In this document: positions 19,422-28,900 of the stretch, piece after piece
How the letters are laid out: every line of letters starts with the position of its first letter
Position numbering within the stretch: the stretch's first letter is position 1
Source: Prevotella sp.
GTDB lineage: Bacteria; Bacteroidota; Bacteroidia; Bacteroidales; Bacteroidaceae
DNA length: 64,000 nt
Reading direction: 5' to 3'
Assembly: GCA_017412705.1 (NCBI GenBank)
Contig: JAFPWS010000011.1
Location: 1 to 64,000 of the forward strand
The notes under the pieces: generated by a model
Databases searched by the model: none
Told to the model about the DNA's origin: nothing
What the model saw: the letters and a program-made list of their open reading frames with translations, nothing else
Program-made: the position numbers and the translations under genes

Positions 19422-20018
19422 TTACCTCAAGTCTATGACTTCAGCCTTGGGGAAGTCCTTGGAGTTAAAACGGAAGATTTCATCGGAAAGTTTCGCATTC
19501 TTGAAGTTGCTGACCTCTATCGTGTTCCAACCTTTCTGGTGCTTGAGGCGAATCTGCGATGGAATGTAGGTTTTCTGATTGATGGTGATGTACATCTCCT
19601 GTGCTGTCAGCCGTTTGTTCGTAGCAGTCAAGTGAACAACAAAGCTGCCCTTCTCCTTGGTCATCGTATATGAATAGCCTTTCTTATACAGATAGATGAA
19701 GTTGTAAGGGTTGAGGTTCTGCAGCTGCGACTCGTTAGGATTGGCCACGTTGACCTCTTCGTTCTTTTTGATATAGGTCCATTGTGTCTTGCCGTCAAAC
19801 CAGACAATGGCATCAGGGGTGGTGGCATGAAACTTCCTGCCCTTGATGCTGATGGTGCCTTTGTCGTTCATTTGACCGCCTTTCAAGGTGAAAGATGCTG
19901 TGACACCACTTTTGTTCGATACGGCTTTGGCAGCCTTGTCCAGTACTTCTTTGGCCGATTGGCTATACGATGCCACTGCCATGAGCAGCAGCACGAGGGT
20001 TATCTTTAACTTCTCCAT
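19422..20018 (-). CDS. LolA-like outer-membrane lipoprotein carrier protein
   Basis: Secreted periplasmic protein (198 residues) with a clear signal peptide (ITLVLLLMAVASYSQS, cleavage near residue 19). A half-barrel LolA-type fold follows: TASFTLKGGQMNDKGTISIK, then ATTPDAIVWFDGKTQWTYIK. In the LolA family this shuttles lipoproteins from the inner to the outer membrane; in Bacteroidetes several paralogues exist and the exact client is unclear. The gene overlaps the 3' end of ftsK by 13 bp, a pairing often seen in Bacteroidales. Confidence 0.85.
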   Translation of the reverse strand: MEKLKITLVLLLMAVASYSQSAKEVLDKAAKAVSNKSGVTASFTLKGGQMNDKGTISIKGRKFHATTPDAIVWFDGKTQWTYIKKNEEVNVANPNESQLQNLNPYNFIYLYKKGYSYTMTKEKGSFVVHLTATNKRLTAQEMYITINQKTYIPSQIRLKHQKGWNTIEVSNFKNAKLSDEIFRFNSKDFPKAEVIDLR

Positions 20019-22477
20019 TGCATTAATAGGTTTTCCAGACTCATTTCGTCCATGATTAATACTTCGCGGGGCTTCGAGCCGTGAGCCTGTCCCACGATAC
20101 CGGCCTTCTCCAATTGGTCCATCAGACGGCCGGCACGGTTATAGCCGATGGCAAACTTACGCTGAATCAGTGAGGTTGAACCGCTCTGCTCGCGGACTAT
20201 CAGTCGGGCTGCATCCTCAAACATCGGATCCAAGTGCTGCATGTCCACGTCGCGGCTCTCTCCGCCATCGCCGTCGTCTGTGTCGGGCTCGGGCAACTCG
20301 AATGCCGACAGGTAGCCCTGCTGCTGGCAGATGAACTGGTTGATGCGCTCCACTTCCGGTGTGTCTACAAAGGCACATTGCACACGGATGGGCTCTCCAC
20401 CAGCCAGGTATAGCATATCGCCACGACCCACCAGCTGCTGGGCACCGGGACGGTCAAGGATGGTGCGTGAGTCTATCATAGCACTTACCTTGAAGGCTAT
20501 ACGACTTGGGAAGTTTGCCTTGATGGTACCTGTGATGATGTTGGTGGTAGGACGCTGGGTGGCGATAATCATGTGAATACCCACGGCGCGAGCCAGCTGG
20601 GCAATACGAGCTATAGGCAACTCCACCTCCTTACCGGCAGTCATAATCAGATCGCCGAACTCATCGATGACGACAACGATATAGGGCATGAACTTATGGC
20701 CGTGCTCAGGATTGAGCTGACGGTCAATGAATTTCTTGTTATACTCCTTGATGTTACGTGACTGGGCCATCTTCAGCAGGTCGTAACGGGTATCCATCTC
20801 CTTGCAGAGCGAGTTCAGGGTGCGTACAACTTTAGTCACATCGGTGATGATGGGGTCGGCATCCTCGTCGGGCACCTTGGCCAGGAAGTGCTTTTCAATA
20901 CTGCTGTAGATGCTGAACTCCACTTTCTTGGGGTCCACCAGCACTATCTTCAGCTCGGCAGGGTGCTTCTTATATAATAAAGAGGTGATGATGGCATTCA
21001 GTCCAACCGACTTACCCTGACCGGTAGCACCGGCTACAAGCAGGTGGGGGGCTTTGGCCAGGTCGAACATGAAGACCTCGTTCGTGATGGTCTTACCGAC
21101 TGCACAAGGTAGTTCCATCGACGTCTCCTGGAATTTCTTTGAGTTCAGGATGCTCTCCATCGACACGGTGGCGGGCTTGGCGTTAGGAACCTCGATACCG
21201 ATGGTGCCCTTACCGGGAATAGGAGCAATGATACGGATGCCGAGGGCCGAGAGGCTTAGGGCTATGTCGTCCTCCAGATTACGAATCTTCGAGATGCGGA
21301 CACCCGGAGCCGGGGTAATCTCGTAGAGTGTGATGGTAGGACCTACCGTAGCCTTGATGCTCGATATCTCGACACCGAAGTTGCGCAGCACGTCGACAAT
21401 GCGGTTCTTGTTGGCGTTCTGCTCGTCCATATCGATGAACGGCTTGCCGTCCGTCTCGTACTTCTTCAGCAGGTCGAGTGTCGGATAGTGGTAGTTCTCC
21501 AAGTCGCGCTTGGGGTCATAGGGCGTCGAGATGTCCCCATAGCCGGCAACCAGATTCTTGCCTTCTGCCTTTTCTTCCTTCTCGCCAGTGTCGACGGTCA
21601 TCTCCACATCGTCGATGCCTGGGTTGTCGGCATGCTGGACGGGTGCTGCTTTCTCATCAGCGGTGGTAGGTATCTCGCTAACGACAGCATTGTCGTTGTT
21701 CATCTCAAACTCTACCGTTTCCGTCTGCGGGTCGTCAAATACCGTCGGGTCTTCCAACGTAGAGATGCCGTTGTCGGTATGGGCGTCTTCCTCCGTATCC
21801 CCCTTGCCGATATGAATCTCCATAGGAATTTTCTTCAGATAGTGCAGCGGATTGAACAGCTTACGCAGGACGATAACGGTCTCCATGCTGAGGTAAACCA
21901 GAAAGGCAATAGCCGTCAGTGCCAGGATGGCCGTCAGCCCCGGGGTGCCTATCAGTCCTTCAATCTGCTGGCTGACGGCAACGCCATGCTCACCGCCAGG
22001 ATTGAAACAGGCGTCAGCAAAGAAGGGTGCCAGGAACTTGGCCATAGTGATGGAGGCCCATATCATAATGATGGCCAGCCCCATGAACCACTTGAGCAGA
22101 CTGACCTTGTAGGCCCGCATCATGTTGACTGATACCAGGAGCAGGAACAGCGGTATGAGGAATGCCGCCAAGCCAAAACAGCGTTTGATGAAATACCACG
22201 ACGCATAAGCTCCCAACGAGCCACAGGCATTCTGGAACTCTCCGTTCTGGTTAAGGATTTCTCCGTCCTTAGGGGCTTCTATCATGCTCTGGTCTGCTGC
22301 TCCAGTTGCAAAATACGACGCAAAAGCCCATACCAGATAGCCTGCAATGAACAACAGACAGAAGCCGACAACGAAGTTTATTCGCTCGTTGTGAAATATT
22401 TTATCGATGCCCAGCGCCTCTTTCAGCGACGATGCCGTCTTGTCTTGCGAGGCCCTGCTACTTTTCTTCTTAGCCAT
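20006..22477 (-). CDS. ftsK: DNA translocase FtsK
   Basis: Hexameric motor that pumps DNA through the division septum and activates dimer resolution. The 823 residues comprise an N-terminal part with four membrane segments (about 30-200), an acidic linker rich in Glu and Asp (about 225-310), the RecA-like motor with Walker A VAGATGQGKSVGLNA near residue 485 and Walker B YIVVVIDEFGDLIM, and a C-terminal gamma winged helix (RKFAIGYNRAGRLMDQLEKA). It heads the minus-strand run and is divergent from the exonuclease gene at 22586. A -7-like box (TAATTTTG, minus strand, 22508-22515) is present upstream. Confidence 0.96.
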   Translation of the reverse strand: MAKKKSSRASQDKTASSLKEALGIDKIFHNERINFVVGFCLLFIAGYLVWAFASYFATGAADQSMIEAPKDGEILNQNGEFQNACGSLGAYASWYFIKRCFGLAAFLIPLFLLLVSVNMMRAYKVSLLKWFMGLAIIMIWASITMAKFLAPFFADACFNPGGEHGVAVSQQIEGLIGTPGLTAILALTAIAFLVYLSMETVIVLRKLFNPLHYLKKIPMEIHIGKGDTEEDAHTDNGISTLEDPTVFDDPQTETVEFEMNNDNAVVSEIPTTADEKAAPVQHADNPGIDDVEMTVDTGEKEEKAEGKNLVAGYGDISTPYDPKRDLENYHYPTLDLLKKYETDGKPFIDMDEQNANKNRIVDVLRNFGVEISSIKATVGPTITLYEITPAPGVRISKIRNLEDDIALSLSALGIRIIAPIPGKGTIGIEVPNAKPATVSMESILNSKKFQETSMELPCAVGKTITNEVFMFDLAKAPHLLVAGATGQGKSVGLNAIITSLLYKKHPAELKIVLVDPKKVEFSIYSSIEKHFLAKVPDEDADPIITDVTKVVRTLNSLCKEMDTRYDLLKMAQSRNIKEYNKKFIDRQLNPEHGHKFMPYIVVVIDEFGDLIMTAGKEVELPIARIAQLARAVGIHMIIATQRPTTNIITGTIKANFPSRIAFKVSAMIDSRTILDRPGAQQLVGRGDMLYLAGGEPIRVQCAFVDTPEVERINQFICQQQGYLSAFELPEPDTDDGDGGESRDVDMQHLDPMFEDAARLIVREQSGSTSLIQRKFAIGYNRAGRLMDQLEKAGIVGQAHGSKPREVLIMDEMSLENLLMQWRS

Positions 22478-22569
22478 TTATACCTTGTTATTTATGATTA
22501 CGAAGTGCAAAATTACGAAGAAAATCTTAGATTTCATCAATATTCGGCTGATTTTTTGTTTTTTTGTAT

Positions 22570-22577
22570 TAACTTTG
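22570..22577 (+). promoter_or_regulatory. Promoter -7 box for the exonuclease gene
   Basis: TAACTTTG followed by C matches the -7 consensus and ends 8 bp before the ATG at 22586, giving an almost leaderless transcript. No TTTG is seen at the proper -33 spacing. Confidence 0.5.
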
Positions 22578-22585
22578 CAGGCCAA

Positions 22586-23236
22586 ATGAAGAAGACTATT
22601 TATAGCAAATATGACAAAAGTCTTATAGCCGACCTGCCCCGTGTGGTTTTTGAAGGCCGCATAGAGGTGGTTCTGACGGAGCGTGAGGCCGAGAAAGCTG
22701 TCAGCTATCTTTTGTCCCAAGATATACTTGGTGTCGACACGGAGACACGCCCTTCTTTCAAGAAAGGACCCATGAATCCTGTGGCTTTGCTGCAGGTGTC
22801 AAGCCATGAGGTCTGCTTTCTTTTTCGTCTGAACCAGCTAGGTCTGTCGCCTTCGGTAAAGCGTCTGCTGGAAGACACGACGGTGCCAAAGATAGGACTC
22901 TCGCTGCGTGACGACCTGAGTTGCCTGCATAAGCTGGGCGACTTTGAGAGCGGCTATTTCATTGACCTTCAGGACCATGTGCGGGAGATAGGGGTGGAGG
23001 ACATGAGCCTCCAGAAGCTTTATGCCAACTTCTTCGGACAACGCATCTCCAAGCGGGAGCGGCTGAGCAACTGGGAGGCTGACATCCTGAAGGATAAGCA
23101 GAAGGCCTATGCGGCTACTGATGCCTGGACCTGCATCCTGCTCTATGAGGAGCTGATGCGTCTGGAGCAGACAGGTGACTATGAACTGATTAAAATCACA
23201 GAAGATGTACAAGCAGATACGACTCCGCAAGGGTAA
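22586..23236 (+). CDS. 3'-5' exonuclease, RNase D-like DEDDy domain
   Basis: A 216-residue protein consisting of one DnaQ-like exonuclease domain. The metal-binding acidic residues are visible: Asp51 and Glu53 in GVDTETRP, Asp109 or Asp110 in LRDDLSCL, and Tyr175/Asp179 in YAATDAW, so the DEDDy subtype is complete. There is no HRDC domain, which separates it from classical RNase D. An ATG at 22586 was chosen over an upstream frame because it follows the -7 box. It overlaps the methyltransferase gene by 32 bp. Confidence 0.88.
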   Translation: MKKTIYSKYDKSLIADLPRVVFEGRIEVVLTEREAEKAVSYLLSQDILGVDTETRPSFKKGPMNPVALLQVSSHEVCFLFRLNQLGLSPSVKRLLEDTTVPKIGLSLRDDLSCLHKLGDFESGYFIDLQDHVREIGVEDMSLQKLYANFFGQRISKRERLSNWEADILKDKQKAYAATDAWTCILLYEELMRLEQTGDYELIKITEDVQADTTPQG

Positions 23237-24389
23237 GGAAGAGAGCCTCAGACGGTTCCATCCTTGGGTTTTCTCCGGTGCCATCCAGTCGATGGACGAG
23301 GGGATAGAAGAGGGTGAGGTAGTTCGTGTAGTGACCATTTCGGGCGATTTCATCGCCGTAGGCCACTATCAGCAGGGCTCCATCGCCGTCAGGGTACTGA
23401 CCTTCAACGATGTGGCCATTGACGATGTCTTCTTCGAGTCGCGCCTTCGTTCTGCCCTTCAGATGCGTTGTGCCATCGGCATTGCCGACAACCCTCAGAA
23501 CAACACCTACCGCTTGGTGCACGGCGAGGGCGACAACCTGCCTGGATTGATTGTCGATGTCTATGGCGAGACAGCCGTCATGCAGGCCCATAGCATTGGT
23601 ATGCATCTGATGCGTAAGCAGATAGCCCGTTCTCTTGCAGTGGTAATGAAGGACAGATTGGCGCATGTCTACTACAAGAGCGAGACGACGCTGCCTTTCA
23701 TGACTGCCGACGACATGAATGGATTCCTCGTAGGCGGCGGCAACAACAATATCGCTACGGAGAATGGTTTGAAGTTCCGTGTCGACTGGCTTCGCGGCCA
23801 GAAGACAGGATTCTTCGTCGACCAGCGCGAGAACCGCTCGCTGTTGGAACAATATGCCAACGGCAAGCGCGTCCTGAATATGTTCTGCTATACTGGTGGT
23901 TTCTCGTTCTATGCCATGCGGGGTGGCGCCGAGCTGGTGCATAGTGTGGACAGCTCGGGCAAGGCCATCGAGCTGACCAAGGAGAATGTGGAGTTGAATT
24001 TCCCTGGCGACCCCCGTCACAAGGCCTTCTGCGAAGACGCATTTAAGTTCTTGGAGGGCATCGACAAGGAGCATCATTACAACCTTATCATCCTCGACCC
24101 TCCTGCCTTTGCCAAGCATCGCGGAGCCCTGCACAATGCGCTGAAGGGCTATACCCGTCTGAACCAAAAGGCCTTTGAGAAGATAGACAAGGGTGGCATC
24201 CTCTTTACATTCTCTTGCTCGCAGGTGGTGACCAAAGACCATTTCCGCAATGCCGTCTTTACGGCTGCCGCCCTTGCCAGGCGTAAGGTACGCATCCTGC
24301 ACCAGCTGCACCAGCCAGCCGATCATCCCATCAACATCTATCACCCTGAGGGCGAATACCTGAAGGGCTTGGTGCTCTATGTGGAGTAA
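23205..24389 (+). CDS. RlmI-like class I SAM-dependent rRNA methyltransferase
   Basis: A 394-residue protein with an N-terminal PUA RNA-binding domain (about 1-75, RRFHPWVFSGAIQ), a linker domain and a C-terminal Rossmann methyltransferase. GFFVDQRENR precedes the SAM-binding region (VLNMFCYTGGFSFYAM) and the catalytic motif region ILDPPAFAKH. E. coli RlmI makes m5C1962 in 23S rRNA; orthology is likely but not certain. The conserved Cys of the active site is visible in FTFSCSQVV. It overlaps both neighbours (32 bp and 11 bp), so the three genes form a coupled operon. Confidence 0.9.
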   Translation: MYKQIRLRKGKEESLRRFHPWVFSGAIQSMDEGIEEGEVVRVVTISGDFIAVGHYQQGSIAVRVLTFNDVAIDDVFFESRLRSALQMRCAIGIADNPQNNTYRLVHGEGDNLPGLIVDVYGETAVMQAHSIGMHLMRKQIARSLAVVMKDRLAHVYYKSETTLPFMTADDMNGFLVGGGNNNIATENGLKFRVDWLRGQKTGFFVDQRENRSLLEQYANGKRVLNMFCYTGGFSFYAMRGGAELVHSVDSSGKAIELTKENVELNFPGDPRHKAFCEDAFKFLEGIDKEHHYNLIILDPPAFAKHRGALHNALKGYTRLNQKAFEKIDKGGILFTFSCSQVVTKDHFRNAVFTAAALARRKVRILHQLHQPADHPINIYHPEGEYLKGLVLYVE

Positions 24390-25680
24390 GATAGAAGGTT
24401 ACGCAAAGAAGCATAAGTTGCTTGAAAGTAGCAAGTTATATCTTGTTGCCTTAAGCGGCGGTGCGGATAGTGTGGCACTTTTGTTGCTGCTGAAGGATGC
24501 CGGCTACCAGATTCATGCCGCACATTGTAACTTCAATTTGCGAGGTGCAGAATCAGATAGGGACGAAACGTTTTGCGAGCGGCTGTGCCAAGCACAAAAC
24601 ATCCCATTCCATCGTGTGCATTTCGACACCCGGACCTATGCTGAGCTGCATAAGGTCAGCATAGAGATGGCTGCTCGCGACTTGCGCTACCGTTGGTTTG
24701 AGGAACTGAGGAAGGACATCGGCGCAGCTGGCATTTGTGTGGCTCACCATCGAGACGATTCGGTGGAAACGGTGCTTTTGAACCTCGTCAGAGGTACCGG
24801 CTTGCGAGGCCTGACGGGTATCCAGCCTCGGAATGGCTGTATTTTGCGTCCGTTGTTAGGTGTCTCAAGAAAGGAGATTGAGCACTATCTGGCAGAAAGA
24901 GGACAAAGCTACGTAACGGATAGCACCAATCTGGAGGCTGACGTGCAGCGCAACAAGATTCGTTTGCAGGTGTTGCCCTTGTTGCAGACGCTCAACCCAG
25001 CTGTTGCCGAGAACATCCAACGGACGACAGAGCACCTGGCGGAAGCGCAACAGCTGTTGGACGGAATTGTTGATACCTATAAAGATAGTAAGTCGCTTGA
25101 TTTAAGTGAGTTGAACAAATACGGTTCAAGTGAATATATCATCTACGAGTGGACTAAAAGTTTCGGTTTCAACGGCACCCAGGTTGGGCAGATGATGGAG
25201 GCTGAGACGGGTAGGGTGTTTACCTCGACTTCAGGCTATGACTTGTTGGTAGACAGAGGACGCCTGCTGGTGGAACCCTCGTTGAAACCGCTGAAATCGA
25301 TACGTATTCCAGAGACAGGCACCTATCAGATGGAAGACGGAACGCGCCTGACTGTCAAGGAGAAGGCTGTTGGCGAAGGCTTCGAGCCGTCGAAAGAGCC
25401 TACCCGTGTCACCCTTGACGCTGCAAAGGTGGAATGGCCCCTGACGATTCGACGGGCAGAGGAGGGCGACTGGATGATTCCTTTCGGCATGAAGGGCCGT
25501 AAGTTGCTGAGCGATGTGATGACAAACCGCAAGATGACAGTCTTTGAAAAACGCCGTCAGCTGGTGGTGGAAGACGGGCAGGGAAGCATTGTCTGGACAG
25601 TCGGCATCCGTACAGACAACCGTTTCAGGGTAGATGAAGGCACGAAAACGGTATTGGAGCTGTCAATTCTCAATACATAA
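24379..25680 (+). CDS. tilS: tRNA(Ile)-lysidine synthetase
   Basis: Modifies C34 of the CAU-anticodon tRNA-Ile to lysidine, so that it reads AUA instead of AUG. The PP-loop ATPase motif SGGADS is at residues 26-31, followed by HCNFNLRGAESDRDE and AHHRDDSVETVLLNLVRGTG. The C-terminal substrate-binding domain contains IRRAEEGDWMIPFGMKGRK. The 433-residue length is normal. It overlaps the preceding gene by 11 bp and ends the operon. A repeat-bearing intergenic region of 311 bp follows. Confidence 0.95.
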   Translation: MWSKIEGYAKKHKLLESSKLYLVALSGGADSVALLLLLKDAGYQIHAAHCNFNLRGAESDRDETFCERLCQAQNIPFHRVHFDTRTYAELHKVSIEMAARDLRYRWFEELRKDIGAAGICVAHHRDDSVETVLLNLVRGTGLRGLTGIQPRNGCILRPLLGVSRKEIEHYLAERGQSYVTDSTNLEADVQRNKIRLQVLPLLQTLNPAVAENIQRTTEHLAEAQQLLDGIVDTYKDSKSLDLSELNKYGSSEYIIYEWTKSFGFNGTQVGQMMEAETGRVFTSTSGYDLLVDRGRLLVEPSLKPLKSIRIPETGTYQMEDGTRLTVKEKAVGEGFEPSKEPTRVTLDAAKVEWPLTIRRAEEGDWMIPFGMKGRKLLSDVMTNRKMTVFEKRRQLVVEDGQGSIVWTVGIRTDNRFRVDEGTKTVLELSILNT

Positions 25681-25780
25681 ATTGTAAGAATATTTTCTTT
25701 CCGTTTCATGCTTGGCTACAGCTTTTTGGTCGTTTCGTAACTACTTTAATACCAATAGGTTAGGAGTGGCTGAAAATCAC

Positions 25781-25868
25781 TCGGTAGGAAACTGGTGTTT
25801 TCTCGGCATGAAAAGGGTGCTTACTCGTAATGTAACTGCCCTTTTGTTACCTTTAAACTTGCAGTTTG
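25781..25868 (+). repeat. Four tandem 22-bp degenerate repeats
   Basis: Four contiguous units of exactly 22 bp (25781-25802, 25803-25824, 25825-25846, 25847-25868). The first two start TCGGTAGGAAAC and TCGGCATGAAAA; the fourth ends AAACTTGCAGTTTG. Most units carry a small dyad core of the form AAACTnnnnGTTT. A partial unit (TTAGGCAG) follows. Related units lie at 49155-49220. This is most of what the gap 25681-25991 holds besides the ileS promoter; no gene is seen in it. Confidence 0.7.
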
Positions 25869-25944
25869 TTAGGCAGGGAGTCCGCTTTGTAATGATATTT
25901 CTCATGCGTCTATCGTTTTTTACTTGTTAATCTTCCCAAAACAT

Positions 25945-25975
25945 GTTGCTAATTCAGAATATTTTCGTACCTTTG
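25945..25975 (+). promoter_or_regulatory. Promoter of the ileS operon
   Basis: GTTG at 25945-25948 and TACCTTTG at 25968-25975 with a 19-bp spacer, 16 bp upstream of the first ATG of ileS. No T-box-like leader is present. Confidence 0.75.
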
Positions 25976-25991
25976 CACGTCAAATAAAGAA

Positions 25992-28900
25992 ATGTATAAA
26001 GAAAAGTATATGGGAAAGAGATTTGCCGAGCATAACGGCTTGAACCTGACGCAGACGAACAATGACGTGCTGCAGATGTGGAAGGAGAAGAATGTGTTCT
26101 GGCGTTCCGTCGAGGAGCGCGAGGGTTGTCCGCAGTTTGTATTCTTCGAGGGACCTCCCTCGGCCAACGGTCATCCAGGCATTCACCACGTGCTGGCCCG
26201 CTCGATAAAGGATACGTTCAACCGCTATAAGACCATGCGTGGCTTCCAGGTGAAGCGCAAGGCCGGCTGGGACACCCACGGCCTGCCCGTTGAATTGGGC
26301 GTGGAGAAGGAGTTGGGCATCACCAAGGCCGATATCGACAACAAGGAGTCGGAGCGTTACATCTCAACCGAGGACTACAACAAGAAATGCCGTGAGAACG
26401 TGATGATGTACACGGCCGAGTGGCGCGAGCTGACCGAGAAGATGGGCTATTTCGTAGACCTCGACCATCCTTACATCACCTACGACAACAAGTATATCGA
26501 GACGCTGTGGTGGTTGCTGAAGCAGTTCTACGAGAAGGACCTGCTCTATAAGGGCTACACCATTCAGCCATACTCGCCTGCAGCTGGTACGGGACTCTCG
26601 AGTCACGAGCTGAACCAGCCAGGCTGCTACCGCGACGTGAAGGACACGACGTGCACGGCTCAGTTCAAGATGAAGAATCCGAAGCCCGAGATGGCAGAGT
26701 GGGGTACTCCCTACTTCCTGGCCTGGACGACGACACCTTGGACGCTGGCTGCCAACTCAGCCCTCTGCGTAGGTCCGAAGATTGACTATGTGGCGGTACA
26801 GACCTTTAACCCCTATACCGCCGAGCCTATCACCATCGTGATGGCCGAGGCCCGTCTGGCAGCTTACTTCAAGGAGGAAGGCAAGGACGGCGACTTGGCA
26901 GCATACAAGGCTGGCGACAAGGTGATTCCTTGGAAGACAGTAGGACACTATAAGGGAACAGACCTCGTTGGTATGGAGTATGAGCAGCTGATGCCTGCCA
27001 TCAAGCCTATGGGCGACGCCTTCCGTGTGATTCCCGGCGACTATGTGACGACGGACGACGGTGCCGGTATCGTACATATCGCCCCCAACTTCGGTGCCGA
27101 CGACGCTTTCGTGGCCAAGAAGGCTGGCATCTGTCCCATCGTGCTGATTGACAAGAAGGGTGCCGAACGCCCTGTCGTCGACCTGCAGGGTAAGTACTTC
27201 GTTGTCGAAGACCTTGCCCCCGACTTCGTGAAGAACTATGTGGACGTTGACGAGTGGGGCAAATTCGCAGGCCGCTATGTAAAGAATGCCTACGACGACA
27301 CGCTGACAGACAAGGACGAGACGCTGGATATCTCTATCTGCATGGACCTGAAGGCCCAGAACAAGGTGTTCAAGATTGAGAAGCACGTCCACAACTACCC
27401 ACATTGCTGGCGTACCGACAAACCAGTGCTCTACTATCCGTTGGATTCGTGGTTTATCAGGAGCACAGCCAAGAAAGACCGCATGTTCGAACTCAACAAG
27501 ACCATCAACTGGCAACCGGAGTCAACAGGTACGGGCCGCTTCGGCAACTGGCTAGAGAACCTGAACGACTGGAACCTCAGCCGCAGCCGTTTCTGGGGCA
27601 CACCGCTGCCCATCTGGCGCTCAGAGGAGGGCGAGGAAATCTGTATCGGTTCGGTAGAAGAGCTGTACAACGAGATAGAGAAAGCCGTCAAGGCTGGCGT
27701 CATGGCGTCGAACCCGCTGAAAGACAAGGGTTTCGTGCCAGGCGACATGTCGCAGGAGAACTACGACAAGATAGACCTGCACCGTCCTTACGTGGACTAT
27801 ATCTTCCTCGTGTCGGAGACAGGTAAGAAGATGAAGCGCGAGAGCGACCTTATTGACGTGTGGTTCGACTCAGGCTCCATGCCTTATGCCCAGATACACT
27901 ATCCGTTCGAAAACCGCGAACTCATCGACAAAGGCATTGCCTTCCCCTGCGATTTCATCAACGAGGGTGTCGACCAGACGCGTGGCTGGTTCTTCACGTT
28001 GCATGCCATCGCCACCATGATTTTCGACTCGGTAGCCTTCAAGAACGTTATTTCATCGGGGCTCGTGCTCGATGCCAAGGGCAACAAGATGTCGAAGCAT
28101 GTGGGCAATGTGGTCAATCCGTTCGAGATGATTGAGAAGTATGGCTCTGATGCCGTGCGCCTCTACATGATGACCAACTCCGAGCCTTGGGACAACCTGA
28201 AGTTCGACCCCGAGGGTGTTGACGAGATTCGCCGCAAGTTCTTCGGTACCTTATATAATACATATAGTTTCTTCGCACTATACGCCAATGTCGATGGCTA
28301 TGACCCCTCGGAGGCACTTTCGGCTGACGCCGAGCGCCCGGAGATTGACCGTTGGATACTGTCGAGCCTGAACACACTGGTGCAGAAGGTGACGGCAGAG
28401 CTGGAGAACTTCGACCCCACACGTGCCGGCAGGTTGATTGACGCCTTTGTCAACGACGACCTTTCGAACTGGTATGTCCGTCTGAACCGCAAGCGTTTCT
28501 GGGGTAAGGAGATGTCTGACGACAAACGCTCGGCCTACGAGACATTGTACACCTGCCTGCTGACCGTATCGAAGCTGCTGGCTCCATTTGCCCCGTTCTA
28601 CGCCGACCAGCTGTATAAGGACCTGGGTGGCGAGAAGGACTCGGTACATCTGGATTCGTTCCCTGTTGCTGAAGAGTCGCTCATCGACAAGGACCTGGAG
28701 GCTCGTATGGAGATGGCACAGAAGATTACCTCGATGGTACTGGCGTTGCGCCGTAAGGTGAACATCAAGGTACGCCAGCCGCTGCAGAGCATCATGGTGC
28801 CTGCCACCGACGAGCAGAAGCGCCATATTGAGGCTGTCAAGGACCTGATTATGAACGAGGTGAACGTCAAGGAGCTGAAGTTCGTGGAGGGAGCCGGCAT

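Noticed and set aside
23196..24344. 382-codon open frame antisense to the RlmI-like gene
   Set aside because: The plus-strand gene has clear PUA and methyltransferase motifs; the antisense product matches no known pattern.
25781..25868. CRISPR array
   Set aside because: The 22-bp units are contiguous, degenerate and without spacers, and no cas genes are present.
25681..25991. T-box or other riboswitch before ileS
   Set aside because: The promoter lies only 16 bp from the start codon, so no leader RNA of sufficient length exists. The region upstream is the repeat array.
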